Shown piece after piece: positions 52,770 through 62,087 of a stretch of 64,000 bases of DNA (positions are counted from its first letter, which is position 1; every line of letters begins with the position of its first letter). The translations under genes and the position numbers were made by a program. The stretch lies in NCBI GenBank assembly GCA_023418915.1, contig JAEZYU010000014.1, positions 12,811-76,810 on the forward strand, in the 5' to 3' direction. The stretch comes from Bacillota bacterium (GTDB lineage Bacteria > Bacillota > Clostridia > Acetivibrionales > DTU013). Below the pieces are notes generated by a model. That model saw nothing but the letters and a program-made list of their open reading frames with translations, did no database searches and was not told where the DNA came from.

Positions 52770-52812
52770 AATAATGCTATGCCGCGTTTTTCATACGCTA
52801 CTTTACACTATC
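52770..52812 (-). repeat. 43-bp dispersed element, copy in the sigma/anti-sigma gap
   Basis: Minus strand: GATAGTGTAAAGTAGCGTAT, then GAAAAACGC; the distal ACTATC end is degenerate. Ends 32 nt before the anti-sigma start codon. Confidence 0.6.
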
Positions 52813-52847
52813 TGCGGAACGTTGCTTATTTATATCGCCTCGTTCAT

Positions 52848-53366
52848 CTATTGCGTCGTTATAACACCGTCACTGATTTTAGTATACAGATCCCTGAACT
52901 TCATCCGGGCTCTGTGGATGCCGACCTTTACCGATGCCTCGCTCATACCTGTGATACGTGCTACCTCCTGATAGCTAAATCCCTCCCTGTCCCTGAGGAT
53001 CAACAGCGTTGCATAATTTTCCGGAAGGCTGCATATTGTCCGCCTTATCATATCAGCTCTATCCTTTTTTATGAGCGCCTCTTCAGGGGTCTGGCCTTCA
53101 TCCGGCATTGTCTCCATATAACTCTCATTCATGCTTTCAACAGTGTGTTTTTTATGTCTTAGGCTTTTTAGAAAAACATTTCTGGCAATGCCATACACCC
53201 ATGTTTTCAGACTACACTTGCCTTTGAATCCGGCAATGGAAACAATAGCCTGATAAAACGTTTCCTGTGTCAGATCATCTGCTTTCTGAACGTCATAGGT
53301 CAGGTAATAAAAATAATTGAATATTCTTTTTCCGCATTGCTCATATAAGTCTTCTATTTCTTTCAT
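52848..53366 (-). CDS. ECF-type RNA polymerase sigma factor
   Basis: 172 residues from the ATG at 53366, AAGGG upstream. Region 2: YLTYDVQKADDLTQETFYQAI, with GKCSLKTWVYGIARNVF for promoter melting and -10 contact. Region 4: SLPENYATLLILRDREGFSYQEVARITGMSE shown here by parts (NYATLLILRDREGFSYQEVA and ITGMSEASVKVGIHRAR) for -35 recognition. A standard SigW/SigM-like size. Paired with the membrane anti-sigma factor downstream after 109 nt. Regulon is unknown; the shared upstream elements make the anti-sigma and lipoprotein genes the first candidates. Confidence 0.94.
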   Translation of the reverse strand: MKEIEDLYEQCGKRIFNYFYYLTYDVQKADDLTQETFYQAIVSIAGFKGKCSLKTWVYGIARNVFLKSLRHKKHTVESMNESYMETMPDEGQTPEEALIKKDRADMIRRTICSLPENYATLLILRDREGFSYQEVARITGMSEASVKVGIHRARMKFRDLYTKISDGVITTQ

Positions 53367-53369
53367 CAA

Positions 53370-53897
53370 GCATGCCCTTCAATATATATGGATATTGCAT
53401 AAACTAGACAATCTCAGCATTATAACACTTCTGTTCAAAGAAAATTTTCGTTTGTAGAAAAATTTTCTTGCCTCAGCAGTGCTTCAACAAGTATGCTTGT
53501 AAGCAAGGCTAGCTGCTGTTTTTATTGTCTCGTGATATCGGATCTGTTTGCGCTCATGGTCCGCTTCAATAAAATAGTACCATTTATCAGAGAAAAGTTA
53601 CACTTGTTTGCAAATAAGTAACGATGCTGTGGCATCATGCCAATGAAGCCTCTGAAGAGGAACTCAACAGTCGGCGAGGGATGGAATTATATTATCCGGC
53701 TGATGGGTTGGTGGGTTGGTTTATTGGGCTGATGGGTTGGTGGGTTGGTTTGATCAAGACAGACCAGTGAGTTTATAGGCGTTGGTATGGTCTAATGACC
53801 TGGTGGTTGGTAGGTTTTATGAACACTTATTTGACAAGGTAAATAGGGTCAGCAGCCCGGTAATACACAGTATCCAAACAGTTGAGCAGCTTACAGT
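53370..53897. other. Spacer between addA and the sigma factor gene
   Basis: No gene. Contains an approximately 100-bp dispersed repeat (53419-53515) and, at 53699-53722 and 53728-53751, two copies of gctgatgggttggtgggttg plus gttt. A TTGAGC/GCTCAA stem lies just past the addA stop (53881-53908). GTTATAAT at about 53421-53428 on the minus strand could be a -10 box of the sigma gene. Confidence 0.5.
53419..53515 (-). repeat. Dispersed hairpin repeat, copy upstream of the ECF sigma gene
   Basis: Same arrangement as 40621-40717: ATTATAAC, TTCAAAGAAAATTTTCG, TTGTAGAAAAATTTTCTTGCC, GCTTCAAC and GTAAGCAAGG in order. It ends 50 nt upstream of the sigma start codon. Confidence 0.65.
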
Positions 53898-56800
53898 TCA
53901 GCAGCTCAACAGTTCACCGCTGTAAAACAGATATAAATACCTCGCAGTTACCTTTTTGCCTGCTATTTTTTGCAAAGCTTTTGTATAGTATTCGAGTTGC
54001 ACCTTGTACCGCTCTTTGATGATATCGCTGCGTCCTTCCGGTACATAATCAGTCTTATAATCCAGCAATATAAGTCCGTCGCCTGTCTCGAACCAGCAGT
54101 CAATAACGCCCTGCAGAAGCATCATCTCATCACAGATCTTACCGTCAGCCAGGGCTTTTGACACTTCTGAGCATTTAACCTCGATAGTGAAGGCAGTTTC
54201 CCTGTGTACAGACTTGTACATGGCAATCATATGTTGACCAACCGCAGATCCAAAGAAAGCAGCAATCGCTTCAGGCCTGACCGATCGAGTTTCTGCTTCT
54301 GTCAGAAGCTCTTTTTCTTGCATGGCTGACAGCTGCAGTCGAATCTCTTGCAGCAAGCTTTCTTTCGAAGCCGCCTCACTCACAGGCAAGTCTGCCCCTG
54401 TCGCTTTGTGCAGCTTCTCCAAATCCAGGTGCTGCATAACAAAATGCATCACCGTTCCCTTATGAGCTGCACTCAGATCTTTTTCAGGTTCCATGAACAA
54501 TGGTCTTTCCAGCATCGGACGGATAAACGGTTCTGTAGAGTCAGAGGTTTCCTGCATAGATCTGCGTTTGAGCTCAGTTACTGATATCTTGGCAGGTACA
54601 GTCGACAATACCTGATACGGATATTTCCACTCAAGAGCTTTTATTATTTGTCCTGCTTCCTCTTCTATCTGTGTATACTGTCCGGCACACTTCTCGTTTC
54701 GCACATCAAGTGAACCGGATTCATTGCTCTTCGCATCCTTTAGCCAATTTATGATGGTTTCTGCTGCCTCGGGCATGCCTTTCTCCAGCTTTGACGCACC
54801 GGTACCCCAAAGCCTTACTTCCAGTAATGCATCATCATCGTTGACTTCTTTTATGCCTGCATTTGCTGCTGAAGCCCTTCTTATAACGTTGGCTGATCCA
54901 TGTCTTGCGGCAGCAGGTCCTATCCAGTCAAGATATGAGGATGCCTGCATCATATCATAGGGCTCTAGTTTTTCGCCCCCGCCGGCTGCTTTGAGGCACC
55001 ATGATGCACAAGCCTTCTCATGATCTCTGACACTGCCTGTTATAATCAGCTTTTCTCTGGCTCTTGTGAAAGCGACATAGAGTATGCGCATTTCCTCCGA
55101 CAGTGTTTCCAGCCTTAGCTTCTGCCTGATTGCAAATTTGGGCAGTGAGGGAATAATGGTCCGGTTGTCAAGATCCACCAGATCCGGGCCAAATCCCAGT
55201 TCCTGATGCAATAATATAGCCGGGTTCAGATCTTGCATATTGAATCTTTTACCGCAGCCGGCGACAATAACAACAGGGAATTCCAATCCCTTGCTCTTGT
55301 GTATGCTCATGATCCTTACCACATTGTCATTCTCTCCCAGGATCTTTGCACTGCCCATATCTCCGCCACCGCTCCTGAGCTTGTTGATAAAGTTTATGAA
55401 ATTGAAAAGTCCTCTGTAGCTGGTCTCTTCAAATTGTCTTGCTCTCTCGAACAGCATACGCAGATTAGCCTGCCTCTCAACTCCGCCGGGCAATGCACCT
55501 GCATAACTGTAATAGCCAGTTTCCAGCAGAAGCTTCCATACCAGCTCATCGGTAGGCATGAATTGTGACGCATCTCTCCACCTGTCAAGATCAGTGAGGA
55601 ATTTGCGGGTCTTGTGTAACAATGCAAGTTCGGCTGTAGGTTCGGTGCTAAGTGATTTATCACCTTCGTAGACGGGTTCGCTGCTTAGTTCATTGCTGCC
55701 TTCGTCTGCGGGTTTACTTTGCGCATTGCTGCCTTCGTCTGCCGGTTTACTTTGCGCATTGCTGCCTTCGCACAACGGTTCAGTGCACTGCTCTTTGTTT
55801 CCCTCATTTGACAATCCAGTCAGTTTTACCATAGCTTCATAAATCGAAACAGATCTGTCGGAAAGTCTTATATCTGCCAGGTCATCCGTGTTAAAACCTC
55901 CTACTGGCGAACGAAGAACCGCAAGCATCGGGATGTCCTGCAGCGGATTATCTATGATCTTAAGGAGCGAGAGCATCGTCTCTACCTCAACTGTCCTGAA
56001 GTACCCAAGACCGGTGTCTGCATAAGCCGGAATCCCCATCAAAGCCAGTTCGCCGGTGAAGACATCGCCCCAGTTTCTGGTGGCTCTCATTAATATGACG
56101 ATATCTCTGTATTCAGCAGGCCTATAACGGCCCATCTTCTTATCGTATACATTGAAGCCGTAAGGTTCATGTGTGACAAGACTTCTGATCCTGCTGCCCA
56201 CTATCCGGGCTTCGTGCTGTATATTGTCGAGGGATTCCTCCTCTTCACCGGTACCTTCACTACCCTCATTCTCATCCGGTCGGCTGCTTTCTTTTTCACA
56301 CTCATCTTCATCATTATCCAATTCTTCGGCTTCTCCCGGAACTATTTCATTTTTTTGAGACAGTAGATCAAGGATATGGAGCTCCACTGCCCCCCCTGTT
56401 ATACATTTGCTTTCAGGTACTGCAAATTCTGCTCCCGGATTCAGATATTCCCGTTCTGTATAATCAAGCTCCCCAACCTCCGAAGACATTATCTGCCTGA
56501 AAATGAAGTTGACACCATTAATGACCTCACGCCTGCTTCTAAAATTCTTGTACAGTTGAATAACTCTGTCTTCATATCCTTTTTCATTGTGATATGTCAT
56601 ATACTTGGACAAAAAAAGCTCAGGCCTGGCCTGCCTGAATCTGTATATGCTCTGCTTTACATCTCCGACCATAAAAATATTGAACCTGCCATCCTCATTG
56701 CCTGAGATCGTTGAGATGATAAGCTCCTGTATCAGGTTGCTGTCCTGGTATTCATCTATCAGTATTTCTTCATAGCGCTCCCTGAGTTCTTTAGCAGCAG

Positions 56801-57989
56801 CTGCAGGTGTTCCGTTCTCAAGAAGCACCTGCAGGCAATAATGCTCCAGGTCGTTGAAATCGAGGAGCCCTTTATCTTTTTTCTTTTGTCGATATATAGC
56901 GTCATATTCCGAGACCATATCAGAAAGATATTTCAGCTGTGGATACAGCTTGCTGAAATCCTCTCTGATCTCGGCTGATGACGCATCGAAGCCGCTGACA
57001 TAAAGCTTTTTAATCCTTTCCTTCATTGTGTTCCTTGCTGCCTTTACTGCCTCTTGAACAGCCTTGTCGGCGTTTTTCCCGCACCTTGGCAGTCTTGCAG
57101 CTTCAAATGAGGAGAAGGCAATATGCAGTCTGTCCCAGGCTGCATCGGCGTCCGATCCGGATGCTTCGTACAATGCTAATGCCTCGGTGCATACTGACAG
57201 CATACCCTCTAGCATCTCCAAATCCGCTTCAAGGACTCCGCAATATGGCTCCAGGCCTTCAGCCTGGCTTGCCTGCGCAGCCGCCCTTTCGAGCAGGGCC
57301 GACAGGCCCTGCAATTCGGCGGCGGCGCCCTTGAGCAGCACATGCGCCCATGGGGTGCTGCTCAAGCAGGCAGAAGCGCCTGTGTTATACGCTTCTGCCT
57401 GGTCGGCAAGCCATTGCCCGGGATACGGGTGGCTGCCGGTGAACCGGTGAAGCGTCATGACGATCTCACGCAGCGAATTATCATCGCGTCCGCCGCCGTA
57501 GCTTTCAACCAGCCTGAAAAACAGGCTGTCCTTGTCTTCGTTTTCATACCTTTCTTCAAAAAGCTGCTCAAGTACATCCAGTCTCATTAATGCAGCCTCT
57601 GTTTCATCGGCGATGCGAAAAAGAGGATCCAGTTCCAGAGCATGAAAATGACTCCTTACTACCTCAAGGCAGAATGAATGCAGTGTCATGATGCTCGCTC
57701 TGTCCAGCAGCGCCATCTGGTTCTGAAGATTCGCAGAGGAAGGCTCCTTGTCCAACGCTTCTGCCAGAGCATTGCCTATCCTCTCTCTCATCTCGGTCGC
57801 TGCGGCATTGGTGAAGGTTACGACCAATAGCTTATCTATATCAACCGGATTATCTTTATCCGTAATTTTTCTTATTATCCTCTCGACAAGCACAGCTGTC
57901 TTTCCTGCTCCCGCTGCTGCGGCAACCAGCAGGTTGCAGTTCCTTTCGGTGATAGCATCAAGCTGTTCGACTGTCCATTTGTTCCCCAT
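53898..57989 (-). CDS. addA: AddA subunit of the AddAB helicase-nuclease
   Basis: 1363 residues, long for AddA (about 1150-1280). UvrD/Rep-type helicase motifs: Walker A LLVAAAAGAGKTAVLVERI, motif Ia VTFTNAAATEMRERI, Walker B ILIDEYQDSNLIQ, GDVKQSIYRFRQARPELF, IHKSKGLEFPVVIV and LYVAFTRAREKLIITG. The C-terminal RecB-type nuclease has GVIDCWFETGDGLILLDYKTD. AddAB processes double-strand breaks for RecA loading in Firmicutes in place of RecBCD. Extra length comes from acidic/polar inserts, including two exact-looking 33-bp units (55700-55770) coding EGSNAQSKPAD at about residues 740-765, and a D/E-rich loop near residue 560-590. Start has no strong site but ATG at 57989 (GGGG upstream) fits. 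addB lies 313 nt upstream. Confidence 0.96.
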   Translation of the reverse strand: MGNKWTVEQLDAITERNCNLLVAAAAGAGKTAVLVERIIRKITDKDNPVDIDKLLVVTFTNAAATEMRERIGNALAEALDKEPSSANLQNQMALLDRASIMTLHSFCLEVVRSHFHALELDPLFRIADETEAALMRLDVLEQLFEERYENEDKDSLFFRLVESYGGGRDDNSLREIVMTLHRFTGSHPYPGQWLADQAEAYNTGASACLSSTPWAHVLLKGAAAELQGLSALLERAAAQASQAEGLEPYCGVLEADLEMLEGMLSVCTEALALYEASGSDADAAWDRLHIAFSSFEAARLPRCGKNADKAVQEAVKAARNTMKERIKKLYVSGFDASSAEIREDFSKLYPQLKYLSDMVSEYDAIYRQKKKDKGLLDFNDLEHYCLQVLLENGTPAAAAKELRERYEEILIDEYQDSNLIQELIISTISGNEDGRFNIFMVGDVKQSIYRFRQARPELFLSKYMTYHNEKGYEDRVIQLYKNFRSRREVINGVNFIFRQIMSSEVGELDYTEREYLNPGAEFAVPESKCITGGAVELHILDLLSQKNEIVPGEAEELDNDEDECEKESSRPDENEGSEGTGEEEESLDNIQHEARIVGSRIRSLVTHEPYGFNVYDKKMGRYRPAEYRDIVILMRATRNWGDVFTGELALMGIPAYADTGLGYFRTVEVETMLSLLKIIDNPLQDIPMLAVLRSPVGGFNTDDLADIRLSDRSVSIYEAMVKLTGLSNEGNKEQCTEPLCEGSNAQSKPADEGSNAQSKPADEGSNELSSEPVYEGDKSLSTEPTAELALLHKTRKFLTDLDRWRDASQFMPTDELVWKLLLETGYYSYAGALPGGVERQANLRMLFERARQFEETSYRGLFNFINFINKLRSGGGDMGSAKILGENDNVVRIMSIHKSKGLEFPVVIVAGCGKRFNMQDLNPAILLHQELGFGPDLVDLDNRTIIPSLPKFAIRQKLRLETLSEEMRILYVAFTRAREKLIITGSVRDHEKACASWCLKAAGGGEKLEPYDMMQASSYLDWIGPAAARHGSANVIRRASAANAGIKEVNDDDALLEVRLWGTGASKLEKGMPEAAETIINWLKDAKSNESGSLDVRNEKCAGQYTQIEEEAGQIIKALEWKYPYQVLSTVPAKISVTELKRRSMQETSDSTEPFIRPMLERPLFMEPEKDLSAAHKGTVMHFVMQHLDLEKLHKATGADLPVSEAASKESLLQEIRLQLSAMQEKELLTEAETRSVRPEAIAAFFGSAVGQHMIAMYKSVHRETAFTIEVKCSEVSKALADGKICDEMMLLQGVIDCWFETGDGLILLDYKTDYVPEGRSDIIKERYKVQLEYYTKALQKIAGKKVTARYLYLFYSGELLSC
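55700..55770 (-). repeat. Two in-frame 33-bp repeats in addA
   Basis: gctgccttcgtctgc(g/c)ggtttactttgcgcatt twice in tandem, followed by a partial third (gctgccttcg). Codes for EGSNAQSKPAD twice. Confidence 0.92.
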
Positions 57990-58302
57990 CCGCTAAAATC
58001 CCCCGATCCTTATTCCATATTGCGTATACTAACGTAGTCTGACCGATTTTTGCAACCGTTCCTATTCAGTCTTTAATAGACACTCTACCCCACGTCACGC
58101 TTCCCTGTTCCGGCCGTCTTTAGCTTCGGCCTGAGCCTCACTCTCTCATGACACTCAGTCATGCAGCACACAGCTATATCTCAGCCGTTTTACATCACTC
58201 TGTCCGGTAACGCTTATCTATATTACAAACCACCTTTATCCGCACCATCCCACGTCACGCTTCCCTGTTCCGGCAGTTTTTCATCACTCTGTCCGGTGAT
58301 GC
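57990..58302. other. addB-addA spacer with direct repeats
   Basis: 313 nt, no gene. Two copies of cccacgtcacgcttccctgt plus tccggc (58089-58114, 58249-58274) and two of catcactctgtccggt (58193-58208, 58282-58297), i.e. a partly duplicated block of about 160 bp. In most Firmicutes addB and addA touch or overlap. Confidence 0.65.
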
Positions 58303-61300
58303 TCAACTCTGTGACACGTCGTCCTCGGCCACGCCATCCTGTTTCTCGCTGCCCTTAGCTGCAGACATCATCTGCCATATCTCATCATCATCCAGATCAG
58401 CAAAGATTCTATATCTATTGTCCCGCATCGAAGTATCAAACTGACATACGGAGCTATAGCTGCAATATGTGCAGGCTGTCATCGTACGCTTTTTATATGG
58501 GCTGACAGCAACATCGCCGTCCAGTATACCTTTCCCGATGGACGCCAGCAGCTTCTTCACGTGTCCCCGCAGTATGCGAAACTGTTCCTGGGTTGCAGCA
58601 GATGATCTTCCCAGCGACCCGTCCTTGTTTATCCTTGCCGGAATTATCAGTGAGTCGCCTGACAGATCCTTGTCCATCTCCTTTACAAGCTTGACGTCGG
58701 CAAGAACCAGTCCCTTCATCCTGAGCTCTTTCATGATAGCTCTTTCTATATCCTCCTTGGTGCTTTGCCTGCCACACCTTACAAGAGGATCATCCAGCTT
58801 GAAATACAGCACACCCGCGGGCAAATATCCGCCGGTCCCATCCTCTTCTCCCTCAATGCCAAGCACAGCATCCAGGTATGTCATCAGCTGCAGCTGCAAA
58901 CCATAGTACACATCTCCAAGCTTCAATGCTCTGCTTCCGGACTTGTAATCTATGATCCGCAGGTATGTGCCGTCTTCATTCGTCATTGAGTCGATCCTGT
59001 CTATCCTGCCGGTCATTTTTATACATCCGCCTGAAGGCAGCTCGATCGAAATAGCCGGGTATCTGCCATTTTCACCGAATTCAACCTCGTAGCCTGAAGG
59101 CTCAAAGCTGCTCATGGCTATGTGTCTGCTTATGAGCATGAGTGCTTTCTCAACAGTCTTCTTTAGTCTGTCTGAAAGATACAAATACCTTTTGCTGCTG
59201 CCAAGCACATGTCTTCCTTTAGCTGTCAGGCAGCGATCCACCAGCTTCGAGACCTGATTGCTGCACCATGCTTTGTCAAGATTACGCCAGCTTACATTAT
59301 TTTTGACCAATGCCCTGGAAAAATCATCAATGATATTATGCATGAAAGTACCGGCATCCACGGGATCAAAGCTGAAAACCTTTCTTTCCTTCGCTTTCAG
59401 CCCATATTTAACATAGAATGAAAACGGACACGATGCATATGACTCCATCCTGGATACACTGGTAAAGACAGGCTTGCCAAAAAGTCTGACAGCCCTCTCT
59501 CCGGTGAGGCTTCCCGCTTGATTTGTATAATCAAGACCGGCGAGGACAGCATTGCATTTGTCCTTCCACATCGGTCTGCAGTCAAACCATCTGTATATAT
59601 GCTTCCAGCCTTCGTGAATCCTGATACCGTCATAGCATCGGCGAAGCTGGGAAACCATTTCGTCAAACACAAGTTCCGGCGCCGACGGCTGAGGCAGACA
59701 ATCCGGATTGACCATAACTGTACTTCGTTCATTTACCTCCGGCATTATCCTCTTTATCTCAGATATCACCCGGGAAGGCCGCAGCGCCTTTCCATCCCTG
59801 TCGGCGGCGGGGCAGCTCAGCCAGAGATACCTGGAAGGCGTAGCCAGCGCCATATAGATCATGAATCTTTCTTCGAGACAGCGGCTTTTTGTGTTGCCTG
59901 CCAGTTCAAGCCCCAAACCGCTTAGGCTGTCCCTGTCTTTGTCGGATAATAGTCCGTCATCACCCTTGTTTCCAGGCAGTACGCCCTCGTTTGCTCCAAG
60001 GATGTAAAGCGCTTTTATATCATGGCTCCTTGCTCTTTCAATACTACCCACCAGAACTTGATCGAGCGACGGCGGTATTAGTCCCATCTTGTGCCCGGCA
60101 AAGCCTGCCGCCAGTATGTCTGCAAAACGTTCAGTGCCAATCGTTTCATCTCCAAGGACTTCTGCGATCTGATTGAACACATCCATAACGATATTCCAGA
60201 CCTGCCGGTATTCATTCGCCCTATCGAGCATTCCTGCATCGGCAAACATTTGTGATAGTTCCCCGATCCTGTTCGCAGCGCCTGTCTCACAAAGCAGATC
60301 GTATAATGCGGTACAGAAAGATGTCGCATTTGTGCCACCCTTTGTCTTGTTTCTGAAAGCTTCAAGCGGAGCCGTAAGCTTTCTTCTGGCTGCATTGATC
60401 CTCGCAAGGAGGTCCAGTTCTCTCTCAGACGGCTCCTGCTTCCTGTCATGATATTCAATAGGGTAATCCCAGTCGCTTTCCCTCTTCCACACGTTGCCTC
60501 TGATGCCATTTGCCAGAACATAATTCTCAAGGATATCCATCTCATCTCTATCAACAGATGACAGTCCTGTCTTTGCATACCTGAACACCGCTTCGTATGA
60601 CCAATTACTGGAATATATCTCGAGAACTGACAAAATAAACACAATCAGAGGATGTCCATTGATATCCCTCTTACCGTCAAGAAAGAACGGTATTCCAAAG
60701 CGCGCAAAAACGCTTTTTACAATACTGCTGTAGCTGTCCGGATTTCTCATCGCAACGGCTATATCCCTGAATCTGAAGCCGCATTCTCTGCTAAGCCTTA
60801 AGATATCTCTTGCGGTATCCTCGACCTCCGAATATGGATTGGACGATGTTGCGATACATATGTCATCAGATACACTTGTATATCTGGTATAAGGATACTT
60901 GTAAAAATTTCTTTCCAGATGACCCAATGCATCCGAGTCTTTGAACCGTATCGACCTTCCGCCCGTCGTAGACCTTCCGCCCATCGTTCCGCACGATACA
61001 CCTAAGGATACCGTTGAGCCTGAAGCTGCCGCCGTGCCCACCGTATCATCCACACCAGCCGCACCTGATCCTCCTGCCGCTGTGCCCACCGTATTATCAT
61101 CCGCCATTGCGCTTGATATCACAGCATTGGACATGCCGCCAAGTCGTACGGGTCTCTCAGTATCGATCCCTTCCTCAGCCGCCAGCCTCAGAAGTCTGAC
61201 TGCTGTGTTCCTGACCGGTCCGAAGACCATGGGTGCGCTGTCGCCCGGTTCATTTGAAAGGCAATCCGTACAAAGGCAGATTGTCACTCTTGCCGCCTTT

Positions 61301-61977
61301 CTCAGGAGCTTTCCAATAACCTTATATTCCTGTGGTGTAAAGCCTGAAAATTCGTCTATCCAAATCTCTGCTCCATTATACTGTGTCGACTTATCCAGTT
61401 TTTTGTACAGTTCGAGCAGATCATCATCGGCATCAAGATAATTCTGATGCAGCAATTTCTCAAACTCTGAATAGACCAATGACAGGTCATGCAGCTTATC
61501 CTTCAGCGGTGATCCGTCATCCATTTTTCCAGTGGCTGCAAGCAGCTCCTCAGGTTCAATATCGTATCTTTTGAACTCTGTTATGGCATTGGACAAAGTC
61601 TCGGTAAAGCCCTTCCTGAGAGCAGCCCTTGAAAACACCTTCAATTCGCCCCCGAGCCTATCCAGTATGCGAAACAGCAGCATGCTTTTACCTGAGGCAT
61701 CAAGGTGTCGGCGCGTGATCCCTCCAACCTCGCTGAATACCCTGAAAGCAAGTCTTCTGAAGCTCAAGACCTCTGCTCTGTATATTCCGGATGCGCCTGA
61801 TATCCTTGCCAGATTCTTCTCTGCCTGAAGTGAGAATTGTTCAGGTATGATAAGCAATAAAGGATTGTGATTGTTGTCATCAGCCTTTTCACTATTATTT
61901 AATATTTCTCTTATTTCATTGTAACAGAAGCTTGATTTACCGCTTCCGGCTCTGCCGTATACTATCCTGAGCCCCAT
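58303..61977 (-). CDS. addB: AddB subunit of the AddAB helicase-nuclease
   Basis: 1224 residues, slightly above the usual 1150. Walker A at residues 8-15 (YGRAGSGKSSFC). The iron-sulfur nuclease domain is complete: the first Cys in SYASCPFSFYVKYGLK and three in CTYCSYSSVCQFD (CxxCx5C), with the nuclease motif LRIIDYKSGSRALKLGD. AddB recognises Chi-like sequences and cuts one strand. A low-complexity insert at about residues 285-345 (DNTVGTAAGG, VDDTVGTAAASG and GGRSTTGGRS) interrupts the inactive helicase region. The start ATG is at 61977; the TetR gene ends 110 nt upstream on the same strand. Confidence 0.96.
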   Translation of the reverse strand: MGLRIVYGRAGSGKSSFCYNEIREILNNSEKADDNNHNPLLLIIPEQFSLQAEKNLARISGASGIYRAEVLSFRRLAFRVFSEVGGITRRHLDASGKSMLLFRILDRLGGELKVFSRAALRKGFTETLSNAITEFKRYDIEPEELLAATGKMDDGSPLKDKLHDLSLVYSEFEKLLHQNYLDADDDLLELYKKLDKSTQYNGAEIWIDEFSGFTPQEYKVIGKLLRKAARVTICLCTDCLSNEPGDSAPMVFGPVRNTAVRLLRLAAEEGIDTERPVRLGGMSNAVISSAMADDNTVGTAAGGSGAAGVDDTVGTAAASGSTVSLGVSCGTMGGRSTTGGRSIRFKDSDALGHLERNFYKYPYTRYTSVSDDICIATSSNPYSEVEDTARDILRLSRECGFRFRDIAVAMRNPDSYSSIVKSVFARFGIPFFLDGKRDINGHPLIVFILSVLEIYSSNWSYEAVFRYAKTGLSSVDRDEMDILENYVLANGIRGNVWKRESDWDYPIEYHDRKQEPSERELDLLARINAARRKLTAPLEAFRNKTKGGTNATSFCTALYDLLCETGAANRIGELSQMFADAGMLDRANEYRQVWNIVMDVFNQIAEVLGDETIGTERFADILAAGFAGHKMGLIPPSLDQVLVGSIERARSHDIKALYILGANEGVLPGNKGDDGLLSDKDRDSLSGLGLELAGNTKSRCLEERFMIYMALATPSRYLWLSCPAADRDGKALRPSRVISEIKRIMPEVNERSTVMVNPDCLPQPSAPELVFDEMVSQLRRCYDGIRIHEGWKHIYRWFDCRPMWKDKCNAVLAGLDYTNQAGSLTGERAVRLFGKPVFTSVSRMESYASCPFSFYVKYGLKAKERKVFSFDPVDAGTFMHNIIDDFSRALVKNNVSWRNLDKAWCSNQVSKLVDRCLTAKGRHVLGSSKRYLYLSDRLKKTVEKALMLISRHIAMSSFEPSGYEVEFGENGRYPAISIELPSGGCIKMTGRIDRIDSMTNEDGTYLRIIDYKSGSRALKLGDVYYGLQLQLMTYLDAVLGIEGEEDGTGGYLPAGVLYFKLDDPLVRCGRQSTKEDIERAIMKELRMKGLVLADVKLVKEMDKDLSGDSLIIPARINKDGSLGRSSAATQEQFRILRGHVKKLLASIGKGILDGDVAVSPYKKRTMTACTYCSYSSVCQFDTSMRDNRYRIFADLDDDEIWQMMSAAKGSEKQDGVAEDDVSQS

Positions 61978-62087
61978 ATCGCCCTCCGATATTATGTGAA
62001 AGGATGTACTACAATCAACACAATTCCTGTTTTACATGCTATGCCATCTTTTACAAGCCTGCCCGGCTTTTAGTCAAGCCCACGCCT

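Noticed and set aside
52770..52812. Reading the 43-bp element as a classic ECF promoter
   Set aside because: No clear GAAC-type -35 and CGTC-type -10 at 16-17 nt spacing; left as an element of unknown role.
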